Positions 1-9,497 are shown, counted from the stretch's first letter. The stretch: DNA of 64,000 bases from Capnocytophaga stomatis (GCF_002302635.1 NZ_CP022387.1:248001-312000), one strand, 5' to 3'. The notes: generated by a model not told the origin, from the sequence alone. Made by a program: numbers and translations.

Positions 1-479
1 TTTACCTTTACTTTCGATTCGTCTATTTGCTTTTTATCAATTCCCTTTAATGTCAGATTATCCTGAAAAAGAGTTGCTTCCATATTGTCCGAAAATTGGT
101 TTAATAATGAAATATTTGGTGATTCTTCACTAAAAAATTCAATATTCTGGTGCCAATATTCGCCATCTTGTGGGGGAATATATAACAATCCGTACATACT
201 TTCAGCCAAAATTATGGTTTTTGCATCTTGCAGGGAAGCGTCTCTTAAAAAAAGATATTCCACTGCCGAAGTATTTTCAAAACTACTTGAAAAACGATTA
301 CTTTCGTCCAAAATAGCTATTTTTTTTACATTCCCAGCGTTATTAACACTGGTTAAATAGCCAATCAGAACGCCAAACAATATCACCACCAGCGGACTGA
401 CGAAAGTCATAATAATGAATGATTTATTTCGTACCTTATTTAGATATTCTCGCTTTGTTATTATTCCTAAATGTTTCAT
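1..479 (-). CDS. ABC-2 type transporter permease, 3' end outside the window
   Basis: The frame opens at the ATG at 477-479 and stays open to the window edge, so only about the first 159 residues are present. A charged start (MKHLGIITKREYLNKVRNKS) leads into one strong hydrophobic segment near residues 22-44, then a polar extracytoplasmic part. That is the usual layout of NatB-type ABC-2 permeases with a large loop between the first and later membrane spans. It lies 48 nt downstream of the ATPase gene on the same strand, so the two probably form one exporter. The family assignment rests on layout and neighbour; the substrate is unknown. Confidence 0.75.
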   Translation of the reverse strand, partial: MKHLGIITKREYLNKVRNKSFIIMTFVSPLVVILFGVLIGYLTSVNNAGNVKKIAILDESNRFSSSFENTSAVEYLFLRDASLQDAKTIILAESMYGLLYIPPQDGEYWHQNIEFFSEESPNISLLNQFSDNMEATLFQDNLTLKGIDKKQIDESKVKV

Positions 480-527
480 TCTTTAATTATTACAAAAAAT
501 AGGTTATGAAAACAGAAAATTTTCTTT

Positions 528-1454
528 TTAGTTATTTTTTTCAACCGAACGCATAAAAATCTCGTCAACTGTCGGAATTTTTTCCACAAAATGCATAATT
601 TCGGCTCTGGAATTCAAAAATTGTAATAAATCGTTTGCGTTTTGATGTTCTTTCTTGTAGATATTGAGTTTCAAGCCACTATATAAACTTTTAAAATTGG
701 CTTCACTTACTGAAAAATGCTCTTTAAGTTCGGTTAAGAGCTTGGCTTGTTTGTCATCGTCAATTTTCAACCCCACTTCAAAAACATTGTTTTTAAAAGA
801 GCGTTTGATTTCCAACAAATTGCCTTCCAAAATTTTTTCTGATTTGTTAATCAGTGCGATATGGTCACAAAGTTCCTCCACTGATTCCATTCGGTGAGTG
901 GAGAATATAATTGTGGCTCCCTGTTCTCGCAAATAAAGAATTTCGTCCTTAATGATGTTAGCATTAATGGGGTCAAATCCGCTGAAAGGTTCGTCAAAAA
1001 TAAGAAGTTTCGGTTGGTGAAGCACCGTTACAACAAACTGAATTTTCTGTGCCATTCCTTTGGAAAGCTCCTGTATTTTCTTGTTCCACCAATCGCCGAT
1101 TTCCAGACGCTCAAACCAAAACTTCAAACGTTCTTTTGCTTTTTCTTTGGAAAGTCCCTTCAGTTGTGCCAAATAAAGAGCCTGCTCCCCTACTTTCATT
1201 GTTTTGTAAAGTCCTCGTTCTTCCGGCAAGTATCCTATTTGTGAAATATGCTCAGGATGAAGTGGTTTCCCATCAAAAAATACCTTTCCTGAATCGGGAT
1301 ATGTTATTTGATTGAGTATCCTTATGAAAGAAGTTTTTCCCGCTCCGTTAGGTCCTAAAAGTCCAAAAATACTTCCTTTAGGAACTGTGATGGATACATT
1401 ATTTAAAGCTGTGTGGTTTCCGTATTTTTTGTAAATATTTTCTGTGAGAACCAT
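528..1454 (-). CDS. ABC transporter ATP-binding protein
   Basis: This 308-residue protein is the cytoplasmic ATPase of an exporter. The Walker A motif GPNGAGKT is at residues 34-41, a degenerate signature (LSKGMAQK) near 130, and Walker B LLIFDEP near 150, followed by the H-loop STHRMESVEELC. The last ~80 residues match the extra C-terminal domain (DUF4162 type) common in ATPases paired with NatB-like permeases. The permease gene follows 48 nt downstream. A box reading TATATTTG on the minus strand (1477-1484) lies about 23 nt upstream of the start and is a plausible -7 element. The transported compound cannot be told. Confidence 0.9.
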   Translation of the reverse strand: MVLTENIYKKYGNHTALNNVSITVPKGSIFGLLGPNGAGKTSFIRILNQITYPDSGKVFFDGKPLHPEHISQIGYLPEERGLYKTMKVGEQALYLAQLKGLSKEKAKERLKFWFERLEIGDWWNKKIQELSKGMAQKIQFVVTVLHQPKLLIFDEPFSGFDPINANIIKDEILYLREQGATIIFSTHRMESVEELCDHIALINKSEKILEGNLLEIKRSFKNNVFEVGLKIDDDKQAKLLTELKEHFSVSEANFKSLYSGLKLNIYKKEHQNANDLLQFLNSRAEIMHFVEKIPTVDEIFMRSVEKNN

Positions 1455-1476
1455 TATAAAATTAAATGTTTGAGGG

Positions 1477-1484
1477 CAAATATA
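1477..1484 (-). promoter_or_regulatory. -7 box of the ABC operon
   Basis: On the minus strand this reads TATATTTG, an exact match to the Bacteroidota -7 consensus TAnnTTTG. It is about 23 nt upstream of the ATPase start. No clear -33 TTTG is found at the usual 19-20 nt spacing. Confidence 0.5.
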
Positions 1485-1552
1485 AACAAAAAGGTATAAC
1501 TCAAAAAGATTTATTTTGATTATTTTCAGAAATTAAAATTCAAATAATTTCT

Positions 1553-1560
1553 TAACTTTG
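1553..1560 (+). promoter_or_regulatory. -7 box of rnpB
   Basis: TAACTTTG matches TAnnTTTG and ends six bases before the first base of the RNase P RNA P1 helix (about 1566-1567), the expected distance to the transcription start. No -33 TTG is evident at normal spacing. Confidence 0.65.
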
Positions 1561-1565
1561 CCGCC

Positions 1566-1863
1566 GAGAGTAAATCGGCTTATCGCTATTTTATAGAGGA
1601 AAGTCCGGACACCAAAGAGCAGCATAACGGGTAACGCCCGTCCGTCGTAAGATGAGGACAAGTGCAACAGAAAGCAAGTACAGTTAGGCTGTAGTGAAAT
1701 CAGGTAAACTCTATGTGGTGCAACGCCGTGTAAACCAGCTTTTTAGGGTTGCTCGCCCAATGTTGGAGGGTAGGCGGTTTGAGTTTATAAGTAATTATAA
1801 ATCAAGATAAATGATAAGCATCTTGCCAGTCAAGAAACAGAATCCGGCTTATGATTTGCTCTC
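1566..1863 (+). ncRNA. rnpB: RNase P RNA, bacterial class A
   Basis: This is the catalytic RNA of ribonuclease P, which removes 5' leaders from tRNA precursors. The conserved 5' core GAGGAAAGTCCGGAC lies at 1596-1610 and the matching 3' core ACAGAATCCGGCTTA at 1838-1852. The ends pair as helix P1: AGAGTAAATC (1567-1576) with GATTTGCTCT (1853-1862), one G-U pair included. The length of about 297 nt fits type A RNAs of this phylum. A -7 box sits just upstream, and T-rich DNA follows the 3' end. It converges on pcm, whose stop codon is 12 nt away. Confidence 0.95.
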
Positions 1864-1874
1864 TTTTTATTTTT

Positions 1875-2570
1875 CTAAACCTTGTCCTTTAACAAAGGAA
1901 CAAACTGAAAATCACCATATTCTGTTTTATGAAATTCACTTGGAGATATTCTTTCAAAAAGGGTCATCACTTGTGTTTCATTCCCGACAGGAATAACCAA
2001 TCTTCCTCCTACTGCCAGTTGAGCTAACAAGGCGGTTGGCACTTCCGGAGCTCCGGCCGTAACCAAAATACGGTCAAAAGGTGCTTCATTAGGCAGTCCT
2101 TTGTAACCATCTCCAAAGTACATTTTAGCGGGACGAGGCATCAACTTCGGGAGTAGTAATTGTGTTTGTTTGAAGAGTTTTTGTTGCCGTTCAATGGTAA
2201 ATAAATTTACTCCCAAAAAAAGTAAAACACTTGATTGATAACCACTTCCCGTACCTATTTCCAGAACTTTTTGTCCGGCAGAAACTTGTAGCAGTTGCGT
2301 TTGAAAAGCCACAGTATAAGGTTGAGAAATCGTTTGACCTGCTCCGATAGGAAAAGCCTTATCCTGATATGCGTGAGCCTCAAAACTACTATCCATAAAC
2401 AAATGCCTTGGAATTGTTCGAATGGCATTCAAAACGTTCGTATCCGTAATTCCTTTTTCCTTTAATAATTCGGCTAATTGGTTCCGTAACCCTTTGTGTT
2501 TCAAAGTATCCTTTAGTGGCAGCATTCTTTTTTCTGGTTTTAAATCATCAAAAACGGCTACAAAGGTCAT
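1875..2570 (-). CDS. pcm: Protein-L-isoaspartate O-methyltransferase
   Basis: This enzyme methylates L-isoaspartyl residues in aged proteins with S-adenosylmethionine so they can be repaired. The 231-residue protein has the family motif GAGQTISQPY near residues 77-86, SAM-binding EIGTGSGYQSS near 101-111, and the late GGRLVIPVG segment. It is slightly longer than most homologues; an in-frame Met at residue 16 (MLPLKDTLKHKG) is a possible true start. It stands alone, between rnpB (convergent) and asd (divergent). Confidence 0.93.
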   Translation of the reverse strand: MTFVAVFDDLKPEKRMLPLKDTLKHKGLRNQLAELLKEKGITDTNVLNAIRTIPRHLFMDSSFEAHAYQDKAFPIGAGQTISQPYTVAFQTQLLQVSAGQKVLEIGTGSGYQSSVLLFLGVNLFTIERQQKLFKQTQLLLPKLMPRPAKMYFGDGYKGLPNEAPFDRILVTAGAPEVPTALLAQLAVGGRLVIPVGNETQVMTLFERISPSEFHKTEYGDFQFVPLLKDKV

Positions 2571-2793
2571 TATTTTTTTTGAAATTTAAAAGAGATAAAC
2601 GAGCCACATCTTTATTATAAAATCATCCTAAATACTGCTATCATACAATCATTTTCGTATATTTTTGACATAAAGGCTTTCAAATCAACAAGAAAATAAT
2701 ATTTTGTTACAAATTCAACATTTTAGTTTTATAAATTCCATAATTAAAATTTAATATGTAAATTTGTCGGTCATATTTTTATTTTGAACATTT

Positions 2794-3783
2794 ATGAGAG
2801 TAGCTGTTGTGGGCGTTACCGGTATGGTTGGTAACGTAATGTTAGAAGTACTAAAAGAAAGAAATTTCCCTGTAACTGAGTTAATTCCTGTTGCTTCGGA
2901 AAAGTCTGTTGGGCAAAAAATAACCTTCCAAGGAAAAGAATACACCGTTGTAGGATTACAACAAGCAGTTTCCTTAAAGCCTGATATTGCGTTGTTTTCG
3001 GCTGGAGGAAGTGTTTCACTGGAATGGGCTCCTAAGTTTGCACAAGTAGGTACAACTGTGGTTGATAATTCTTCCGCTTGGCGTATGGACGCAACTAAAA
3101 AATTGGTAATTCCTGAAATCAATGCCGATGTTCTTACAAAAGAGGATAAAATCATCGCGAACCCGAACTGCTCCACAATTCAAATGCTGATTGCTTTGGC
3201 TCCGCTACAAAAAAAATATGGAATCAAACGCGTTGTGGTTTCTACCTATCAATCAATCACAGGTACTGGAGTAAAAGCTGTGAAACAACTTGAAAACGAG
3301 TACAAAGGAGAAAAAGGAGATATGGCTTATCACTACCAAATACACCGAAATGCCATTCCGCATTGTGATGTTTTTGAGGATAATGGCTACACAAAAGAAG
3401 AAATGAAATTGGTTCGTGAAACTAAAAAAATTCTCCGTGATGATAGTATTTCCGTTACTGCTACGGCTGTCCGCATTCCTGTTGTTGGTGGGCATAGCGA
3501 GTCCGTAAATGTTGAGCTTCTGAATGACTTTGATTTGGAAGAAGTTCGCGAACTGTTCTCAAAATCCCAGGGACTGGTTCTTCAAGACGACACCAGTACA
3601 AATTCATATCCTATGCCTTTGTACGCACAGGGAAAAGACGAAGTTTTTGTAGGGCGTATTCGCAGAGATGAATCTCAACCCAATACATTGAATATGTGGA
3701 TAGTTTCAGATAATTTGAGAAAGGGAGCAGCTACCAATACAATTCAGATTGCTGAATATCTGGTTGCCAATAATTTGCTGTAA
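2794..3783 (+). CDS. asd: Aspartate-semialdehyde dehydrogenase
   Basis: It reduces L-aspartyl phosphate to aspartate semialdehyde with NADPH, a shared step toward lysine/diaminopimelate, threonine and methionine. The 329-residue protein starts with the nucleotide-binding loop GVTGMVG (residues 7-13) and carries the catalytic cysteine in NPNCSTIQ (C126), with the substrate-side GGHSESV motif later. The length is normal for the family. A TAAATTTG box at 2759-2766 is a good -7 element 28 nt upstream of the start. A perfect 18-bp-stem terminator follows at once. Confidence 0.96.
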   Translation: MRVAVVGVTGMVGNVMLEVLKERNFPVTELIPVASEKSVGQKITFQGKEYTVVGLQQAVSLKPDIALFSAGGSVSLEWAPKFAQVGTTVVDNSSAWRMDATKKLVIPEINADVLTKEDKIIANPNCSTIQMLIALAPLQKKYGIKRVVVSTYQSITGTGVKAVKQLENEYKGEKGDMAYHYQIHRNAIPHCDVFEDNGYTKEEMKLVRETKKILRDDSISVTATAVRIPVVGGHSESVNVELLNDFDLEEVRELFSKSQGLVLQDDTSTNSYPMPLYAQGKDEVFVGRIRRDESQPNTLNMWIVSDNLRKGAATNTIQIAEYLVANNLL

Positions 3784-3802
3784 AAAATCTAATCTTTGAA
3801 CC

Positions 3803-3843
3803 AAAAAGGCTGAAAAGAAATTTGCTTTCTTTTCAGCCTTTTT
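3803..3843. terminator. Bidirectional terminator between asd and cca
   Basis: A perfect 18-bp inverted repeat (3803-3820 with 3826-3843) has a 5-nt loop and A/T-rich outer ends that give a U-tract on both strands. It lies between two convergent genes, so it can stop both. Confidence 0.9.
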
Positions 3844-3846
3844 GAT

Positions 3847-5256
3847 TTATATTAGTTTCATCTGCTTAGCCTTATCAAACATAAATTTTTTAGCAGATTC
3901 ATAATCATTTGATATTTTTCCGTCCAAAATGGCTTCTTTTATAGCATCTTTTAGCATTCCTATTTCACGTGAAGGCTTCAAATTGAACGTTTTCATAATT
4001 TCTTCTCCCGAAATTGGAGGCTGAAAGTTACGAATGTGGTCTTTTTCTTCTACTTCTACAACTTTTTGACGCACCAACTGAAAATTATCGTGATATTGTT
4101 TGAATTTCTTTGGATTTTTGGTCGTAATATCCGCCTCACAAAGCGTCATTAAATCCTCAAAATCATCTCCAGCATCAAAAACCAACCGCCTTACCGCAGA
4201 GTCTGTAACTATATCTTCAGCAATGACAATGGGACGTGAACTCATACGAACCATCTTCTGAACATATTTCATTTTATCATTCAAGGGCATTCGCAATCGT
4301 TTGAAAATATGGAAAACCATTTTGCTTCCCAAAAATTCGTGACCGTGAAACGTCCAGCCGTTTTTTTTGTCGAAGCGTTTCGTTGGAGCTTTTCCAATAT
4401 CGTGCAATAAAGCCGACCAGCGTAACCATAAATCATCTGTGTTTTGGGATATGTTATCAACAACCTCTAACGTATGCCAGAAATTATCTTTATGTCGTTG
4501 TCCTTCGTGTTCCTCTACTCCCTGTAATTCAACAAGTTCCGGAAGAATATAATGAAGAAGTTTTGTTTCATACAGAAGTTTTAACCCAATCGAAGGTTTT
4601 GGCGAAGCAAGTATCTTATTTAGCTCATCTACAATACGTTCGTTTGAAATAATCTTCAAACGGTCTTTGTTTTTAGCAATTGCCTGCAATGACTTTTCTT
4701 CTATTTCAAATCCTAACTGAGTCGCAAACCGAATAGCCCGCATCATACGAAGAGGGTCATCCGAATACGTTATATCCGGGTCAAGCGGTGTGCGTATAAT
4801 TTTATTTTTAAGGTCTGAAAGCCCATCAAAAGGGTCAATCAATTCTCCGAAATTATGTTCCGAAAGAGATAAAGCCATCGCATTGATTGTGAAGTCTCTA
4901 CGATTTTGATCGTCCTGAAGTGTTCCGCTTTCTACGTAAGGTTTCCGAGAGTTGGATTCATAACTTTCTCTTCTCGCTCCGACAAACTCAATGTCCAATC
5001 CGTCTGCCTTTATCATTGCAGTTCCAAAGTTCTTAAAAACAGATACTTTGGGATTATCTGGTAATTTTTCAGCTACTTTTTCCGCCAAAGAAATTCCGCT
5101 CCCGATAGAAACAATATCAATATCTTTCGGAAGTTTCTTCTTCAGAAGATAATCCCTTACAAATCCACCAATAACATAACTTTCCAATGAAATTTCATCT
5201 GAAATTTTGCTTATTAACGAAAAAATTGGATTTGAAAGAGCTTCTTTATGATACAT
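3847..5256 (-). CDS. cca: CCA-adding tRNA nucleotidyltransferase with HD domain
   Basis: This 469-residue class II nucleotidyltransferase adds or repairs the 3' CCA end of tRNAs. The N-terminal head has GGFVRDYLL and the metal-binding DIDI pair near residues 30-47, followed by the RRDFTINAMA and DPLRMMRAIRFA motifs typical of the family. A central HD phosphohydrolase domain carries LLHDIGKAP. This two-domain form is widespread in Bacteroidota. The gene ends within 4 nt of a shared terminator with asd. Strict CCA-adding versus A-adding activity cannot be told from sequence. Confidence 0.92.
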   Translation of the reverse strand: MYHKEALSNPIFSLISKISDEISLESYVIGGFVRDYLLKKKLPKDIDIVSIGSGISLAEKVAEKLPDNPKVSVFKNFGTAMIKADGLDIEFVGARRESYESNSRKPYVESGTLQDDQNRRDFTINAMALSLSEHNFGELIDPFDGLSDLKNKIIRTPLDPDITYSDDPLRMMRAIRFATQLGFEIEEKSLQAIAKNKDRLKIISNERIVDELNKILASPKPSIGLKLLYETKLLHYILPELVELQGVEEHEGQRHKDNFWHTLEVVDNISQNTDDLWLRWSALLHDIGKAPTKRFDKKNGWTFHGHEFLGSKMVFHIFKRLRMPLNDKMKYVQKMVRMSSRPIVIAEDIVTDSAVRRLVFDAGDDFEDLMTLCEADITTKNPKKFKQYHDNFQLVRQKVVEVEEKDHIRNFQPPISGEEIMKTFNLKPSREIGMLKDAIKEAILDGKISNDYESAKKFMFDKAKQMKLI

Positions 5257-5312
5257 ATATTTTTTTAGTTTGAAAAAATTAGAAAATTAGCGAATTTTAA
5301 AAATTCAAAATG

Positions 5313-6146
5313 CTAATCTTCAAATGATAAAATTGTTTGTCTGATTGCTGTTAATCTTGTTAAAAGACCTTCAAGCAAGTCAAGATGAAGCATATTAGCT
5401 CCATCACTTTTCGCATTTGCCGGGTCAAAATGGGTTTCTATGAACAGTCCGTCAGCATTATTCACAATGGCTGCACGAGCAATGGTTTCAATCATTTCAG
5501 GACGACCTCCAGTTACCCCACTTGTTTGGTTAGGTTGCTGCAAAGAGTGCGTAACATCCATAATTACAGGAGCATACGAACGCATTGTTGGTATTCCTCT
5601 GAAATCAACAATCAAATCCTGATAACCAAACATCGTACCTCTATCCGTAATTAAAACACTATTATTTCCGCTATCAAGTACTTTCTGAACGGCGTGTTTC
5701 ATACTTTCAGGACTCATAAATTGTCCCTTTTTTAAATTAACGACCTTACCCGTTTTGGCGGCTGCAACCACCAAATCAGTCTGACGCACCAAAAAAGCTG
5801 GAATTTGCAGAATATCAACATATTGAGCAGCCATTTCAGCTTCGCTAACTTCGTGAATATCAGTAACCGTTGGCACTCCAAATTCTTTTCCAACTTTTTC
5901 AAGAATTTTTAACGCCTTTTCATCACCAATTCCCGTAAAAGAATCTATACGACTGCGATTTGCCTTTTTGAAACTTCCTTTAAAAACATACGGAATATTT
6001 AATTTATCCGTGATGGAAACTATTCTCTCGGCAATCTTCATCGCCATTTCTTCTCCTTCAATAGCACAAGGACCTGCCAAAAGGAAAAAATTGTTTTCTT
6101 TATTAGATACAAGCATAATTTCAGATATTATTTCACTGAATTTCAA
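5313..6146 (-). CDS. kdsA: 3-deoxy-8-phosphooctulonate (Kdo-8-P) synthase
   Basis: KdsA condenses phosphoenolpyruvate with arabinose-5-phosphate to make Kdo-8-phosphate for the lipopolysaccharide inner core. The 277-residue protein shows GPCAIEGEE near residue 25, the phosphate-binding FKGSFKKANRSR motif near 57, and TDRGTMFGYQDL. An internal Met at residue 11 (MLVSNKENNFF) aligns better with the usual N terminus and may be the true start. kdsB, the next-but-one step, is also in this window at 13.9 kb. The small membrane protein and marC genes lie upstream on the same strand. Confidence 0.95.
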   Translation of the reverse strand: MKFSEIISEIMLVSNKENNFFLLAGPCAIEGEEMAMKIAERIVSITDKLNIPYVFKGSFKKANRSRIDSFTGIGDEKALKILEKVGKEFGVPTVTDIHEVSEAEMAAQYVDILQIPAFLVRQTDLVVAAAKTGKVVNLKKGQFMSPESMKHAVQKVLDSGNNSVLITDRGTMFGYQDLIVDFRGIPTMRSYAPVIMDVTHSLQQPNQTSGVTGGRPEMIETIARAAIVNNADGLFIETHFDPANAKSDGANMLHLDLLEGLLTRLTAIRQTILSFED

Positions 6147-6172
6147 TTAAATAATAATTAAAATCAGATGTT

Positions 6173-6367
6173 TTATTTCAACTTGTCTTTGATTCGCCTT
6201 GATAGATAAAAAATCGAAAGCAACAACAGTGCAACTCCTGCTACACCTGCCGAAATCAAAGCCACAAAACTCTTTCCTTCAAACGGATTTGAAAAATCTA
6301 TCAAATAGATATTAAACCCAATGATAACTAAAGAAAGAATAAATAATATTACAATAAATATTTTCAT
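6173..6367 (-). CDS. Small two-span membrane protein
   Basis: I do not recognise a named family. The 64-residue product has two hydrophobic stretches (about residues 3-24 and 35-56) and a lysine-rich tail, so it is probably an inner-membrane protein with two spans. It lies 26 nt from both neighbours on the same strand (marC upstream, kdsA downstream), which supports a real cotranscribed gene. Confidence 0.6.
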   Translation of the reverse strand: MKIFIVILFILSLVIIGFNIYLIDFSNPFEGKSFVALISAGVAGVALLLLSIFYLSRRIKDKLK

Positions 6368-6392
6368 AAAAATTAATTTCTAAAAAAGTTTT

Positions 6393-6968
6393 TTAAGCGA
6401 ATAATCCTTTGGCATTTGCAGCAAATAATCTCACAGCGATGGCAAGCAAAATCACCCCAAATATCTTACGGATTACATTTATTCCTTGTTTTCCTAATAT
6501 TTTTTCTATTTTTTTGGAAGATTTCAGAACAATGTAAACAAATATGATATTGATTACAATTCCTATTATGATATTTTCAAGGTGATATTCCGCTCGTAAT
6601 GAAAGAACTGTAGTCATAGAACCCGCACCTGCTACCAACGGAAACGCCAAAGGAACAATTGATGCCGTTTGTGGCTCTTCATCACGGTAAAGGGTAATTC
6701 CCAGAATCATTTCCAAGGCCAAGAAAAACAAAATGAACGCCCCAGCAACAGCAAATGATTCCACCGTTACGCCAAAAAGATTAAGAATCTCTTTCCCTAA
6801 AAATAAGAACAAAATCAGTAAAATAGCCGAAACAATTGCTGTTTTCTCCGACTGAATATGCCCCACTTTCTGACGTAAATTAATGATTATGGGGATACTG
6901 CCAACAATATCAATAACAGCAAAAAGCACCATTGTTGTAGATATAATTTCCTTAATATCAAAATTCAT
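6393..6968 (-). CDS. MarC family integral membrane protein
   Basis: The 191-residue protein is almost entirely hydrophobic with about six membrane spans and matches the MarC/UPF0056 family (phrases such as VDIVGSIPIII near residues 19-29 and PLAFPLVAGAGSMTTVL near residue 107). MarC proteins are inner-membrane proteins whose physiological role is unsettled; the old link to multiple antibiotic resistance is not supported for the family. It is first in a same-strand group with a small membrane protein and kdsA. Confidence 0.88.
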   Translation of the reverse strand: MNFDIKEIISTTMVLFAVIDIVGSIPIIINLRQKVGHIQSEKTAIVSAILLILFLFLGKEILNLFGVTVESFAVAGAFILFFLALEMILGITLYRDEEPQTASIVPLAFPLVAGAGSMTTVLSLRAEYHLENIIIGIVINIIFVYIVLKSSKKIEKILGKQGINVIRKIFGVILLAIAVRLFAANAKGLFA

Positions 6969-7080
6969 TTTCCAAAAAATTTTTGCAAAAATAGAAAAAA
7001 ACTCGGATATAGAAACTCGTTTGATAATTTGTTAGGCAATCAATTCTACAAACTTTTACTTTTGTTTTTTTAGTGCGTAC

Positions 7081-8364
7081 CTATTCTGTGTAAAATTTCA
7101 CAACTTTACGAATAGCTCGCTCACAAACAGGACAAAATCCCTTTGGTACGTTTGATTTCATTCGGCAATCCTGCACCGGACTGTAAATTCCTTTGGAAGC
7201 ATAACCTCCTCCCTCAAAAACGCCCACTTCTTTTTCATATTTCGGAGTTCTCGGAGTAGGAATTGGTGTTGATTTTTTAACCATATCTTTCCATTTGGCA
7301 TCAAAATTAGCCAAAGACGTGATATTTTCCTCCCAAGGTTCTACCGAAGTGTTATAAAATGAATCAAAAGCAGTGGAAGAATCATAATATTCATCGGCAA
7401 GACCTACAAAACCGTGACCAAATTCGTGAATAAAGACCTTTTCCGATAATTCGTGGTCAGAAGTCGCTAAATTCAGATGATTATAAAATCCTCCTCCTCC
7501 GTAAGTTGGCGTATTTACCAAAATATAAATTTGGTCATAAGGCACTAATGAAGCAGCATCGGCAATTGCTCGCATATTGTTGGTTGTCAGATATCTTTCC
7601 ATATCAAAAGTATAGAAAGAAGCATCAAAGGCAGTTTTTTTGTAAATGTGTTTACCTGGAATATCTGTGCCTGATTCCTTGGAAGTTACGCCAATTGCAT
7701 ATATGTTAAAATCCTTTTTCAAAACATCAAAAGGCGAAATTGTAAACATATAATCAGTCATTCTTTTGGCATCAGCGTAAAACTTCTCCATTTCGCTTTC
7801 AGTGTATCCTTCTGCCAAAATAGCAATATCTACTTTTTGAGAGGGACTGCCATTTTCAAGTAATTTCTTCACAGGATAAACCGAAACCATTTCTTCTTTT
7901 ATAAAATAATCATTCGGATTGATATTTTTATCAAATATTTTCTCGAATTTTCCATTTCTATTGCGTTTTTCTATCTGTAATTTCAGATTTTTAGCAGGAA
8001 ATGGCACTTGTACAGCGTGTGAAAACAGTTTTTTATCCGTTTTTGCCTGTTCAATATGCTGCCATTCGTTAAAAAGAGAATTAAATCCTCTTGAAAAAAC
8101 AACTTTTTGCACTTTTTCGTCAATCAATTGCAAACGAAATTCCCCATAATTCGGAAAAATCAAATTAGTTTTTGAACCTCCCCAATATGGCTCCTTTTTC
8201 ATTTGCGTGAGGATTACTTCCGCCGTGTGAGCATCGCCTCCTAAATAAAAATCAATCCGAAGACTTTTGCTAAAATCGAAGTTTTTTTCTTGCGAATAAA
8301 ATATTCCGGAAACCAAAAAACTAAAAAAAATCAATAAAATACGTTTCATTTTTGAAAATTTCAA
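7081..8364 (-). CDS. Secreted M64-family zinc metallopeptidase
   Basis: The 427-residue protein begins with a signal peptide (hydrophobic residues about 8-22, ending near FYSQ). An N-terminal beta-rich region of ~160 residues (M64 N domain) precedes the peptidase part with AILAEGYTESE near 182 and the zinc site HEFGHGF at 313-319; E325 in GLADE is a likely third ligand. M64 is the family of the Clostridium ramosum IgA peptidase, but many Bacteroidota homologues have no known substrate, so calling it an IgA protease is not justified. It probably acts in the periplasm or outside. An in-frame Met at residue 6 is an alternative start. Confidence 0.88.
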   Translation of the reverse strand: MKFSKMKRILLIFFSFLVSGIFYSQEKNFDFSKSLRIDFYLGGDAHTAEVILTQMKKEPYWGGSKTNLIFPNYGEFRLQLIDEKVQKVVFSRGFNSLFNEWQHIEQAKTDKKLFSHAVQVPFPAKNLKLQIEKRNRNGKFEKIFDKNINPNDYFIKEEMVSVYPVKKLLENGSPSQKVDIAILAEGYTESEMEKFYADAKRMTDYMFTISPFDVLKKDFNIYAIGVTSKESGTDIPGKHIYKKTAFDASFYTFDMERYLTTNNMRAIADAASLVPYDQIYILVNTPTYGGGGFYNHLNLATSDHELSEKVFIHEFGHGFVGLADEYYDSSTAFDSFYNTSVEPWEENITSLANFDAKWKDMVKKSTPIPTPRTPKYEKEVGVFEGGGYASKGIYSPVQDCRMKSNVPKGFCPVCERAIRKVVKFYTE

Positions 8365-8453
8365 TATATTTGTAGTTGCTTTTGTTATTCACATTTGAAT
8401 AAGATAAATAACAGAAGCCAAAGGTAACGAATAAATTCCAACAAATCAACAAA

Positions 8454-9497
8454 ATGGCTTTCAAACATATTGCAGTGTTTCGTATGTCGGCGATGGGTGA
8501 TGTCGCTATCAGTGTTCCCGTTTTAACTGCTTTTGCGGAACAATATCCCGATGTAAAAATTACCTTTGTCACACGCCCCATATTTGCTCCAATGTTTACA
8601 CATATACCTAATTGTGAAGTGTTTAACATTGATTTGAAAGGAAAAAATAAAGGTATTTCAGGGCTTTATCGACTATTCAAAGAACTGAAAAATTCAGAAA
8701 TTGAAGCTGTTGTCGATATTCATAATGTATTAAGAACCAATATTTTAAAAATATTTTTTAAACTTTCAGGCATTCCATTTTTTCAAATCGACAAAGGAAG
8801 AAAGGAGAAAAAAGCCTTGACCAGACCTAAAAATAAGATTTTCAAACAATTAAAACCTTCTTATCAGCGTTATGCTGATGTTTTTGAAAAGTTAGGTTTT
8901 CCTATTTCGTTGGACAAAAATTATTTTGTGCCGAAACCTAAGCTGTCAGAAGAGGTAAAAAATTTACTTTCGGAAGAAAAAAATATTGGTATTGCTCCGT
9001 TTGCTTCACACTTAGGGAAACAGTATCCTTTTGAAAATCTTAAATATTTGATTTTCAAACTATCAGAAACTTATCCAAACAGCAAAATTTATATTTTTGG
9101 TGGAGGAGAGCACGAGCGAAAGATTGTTGAAGAAGTTGATTTCTTGCCAAATGTAGAAAATATGGTAGGGCGTTTTTCATTTGAAACAGAATTACAACTT
9201 ATTGCAAATCTTGATGTTATGGTTGCAATGGATAGCGGAAACGCACATTTGGCAGCAATGTACGGAGTTCCAACGATTACCATTTGGGGAGTAACACATC
9301 CTTTTGCCGGATTTTATCCCTATGGTCAGCCTACCGAAAATGCACTTTTGGCAGACAGAAAAGCTTTTCCGCTCATTCCTACTTCTATTTATGGAAATAA
9401 ATACCCAAAAGGATACGAAAGAGCTATAAAAACTATAAAAACAGAAGAAATTTTAACTAAAATAGAAGAAATTATCACTCCAAACAATAAAAAATAA
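8454..9497 (+). CDS. Glycosyltransferase family 9 (heptosyltransferase-like)
   Basis: The 347-residue protein resembles ADP-heptose:LPS heptosyltransferases (GT9, GT-B fold): an N-terminal FRMSAMGDVAISVPVL segment with the acceptor-site D, and a C-terminal donor site with GGGEHER, a short loop and AMDSGNAHLAAMYGVPT. Such enzymes add heptose or related sugars to the LPS core at the cytoplasmic face. The exact sugar is not predictable. Its TAA stop overlaps the aroQ ATG (TAATG at 9495-9499), implying translational coupling. TATATTTG at 8365-8372 is a possible -7 box. Confidence 0.88.
   Translation: MAFKHIAVFRMSAMGDVAISVPVLTAFAEQYPDVKITFVTRPIFAPMFTHIPNCEVFNIDLKGKNKGISGLYRLFKELKNSEIEAVVDIHNVLRTNILKIFFKLSGIPFFQIDKGRKEKKALTRPKNKIFKQLKPSYQRYADVFEKLGFPISLDKNYFVPKPKLSEEVKNLLSEEKNIGIAPFASHLGKQYPFENLKYLIFKLSETYPNSKIYIFGGGEHERKIVEEVDFLPNVENMVGRFSFETELQLIANLDVMVAMDSGNAHLAAMYGVPTITIWGVTHPFAGFYPYGQPTENALLADRKAFPLIPTSIYGNKYPKGYERAIKTIKTEEILTKIEEIITPNNKK

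Noticed and set aside
2751-3176. 141-codon minus-strand frame opposite asd
   Set aside because: It lies wholly across the asd coding region and its promoter, and the translation has no family features; asd is certain.
7081-8364. Naming the M64 peptidase an IgA protease
   Set aside because: Only the family is shared with the clostridial IgA peptidase; nothing in the sequence shows that substrate.
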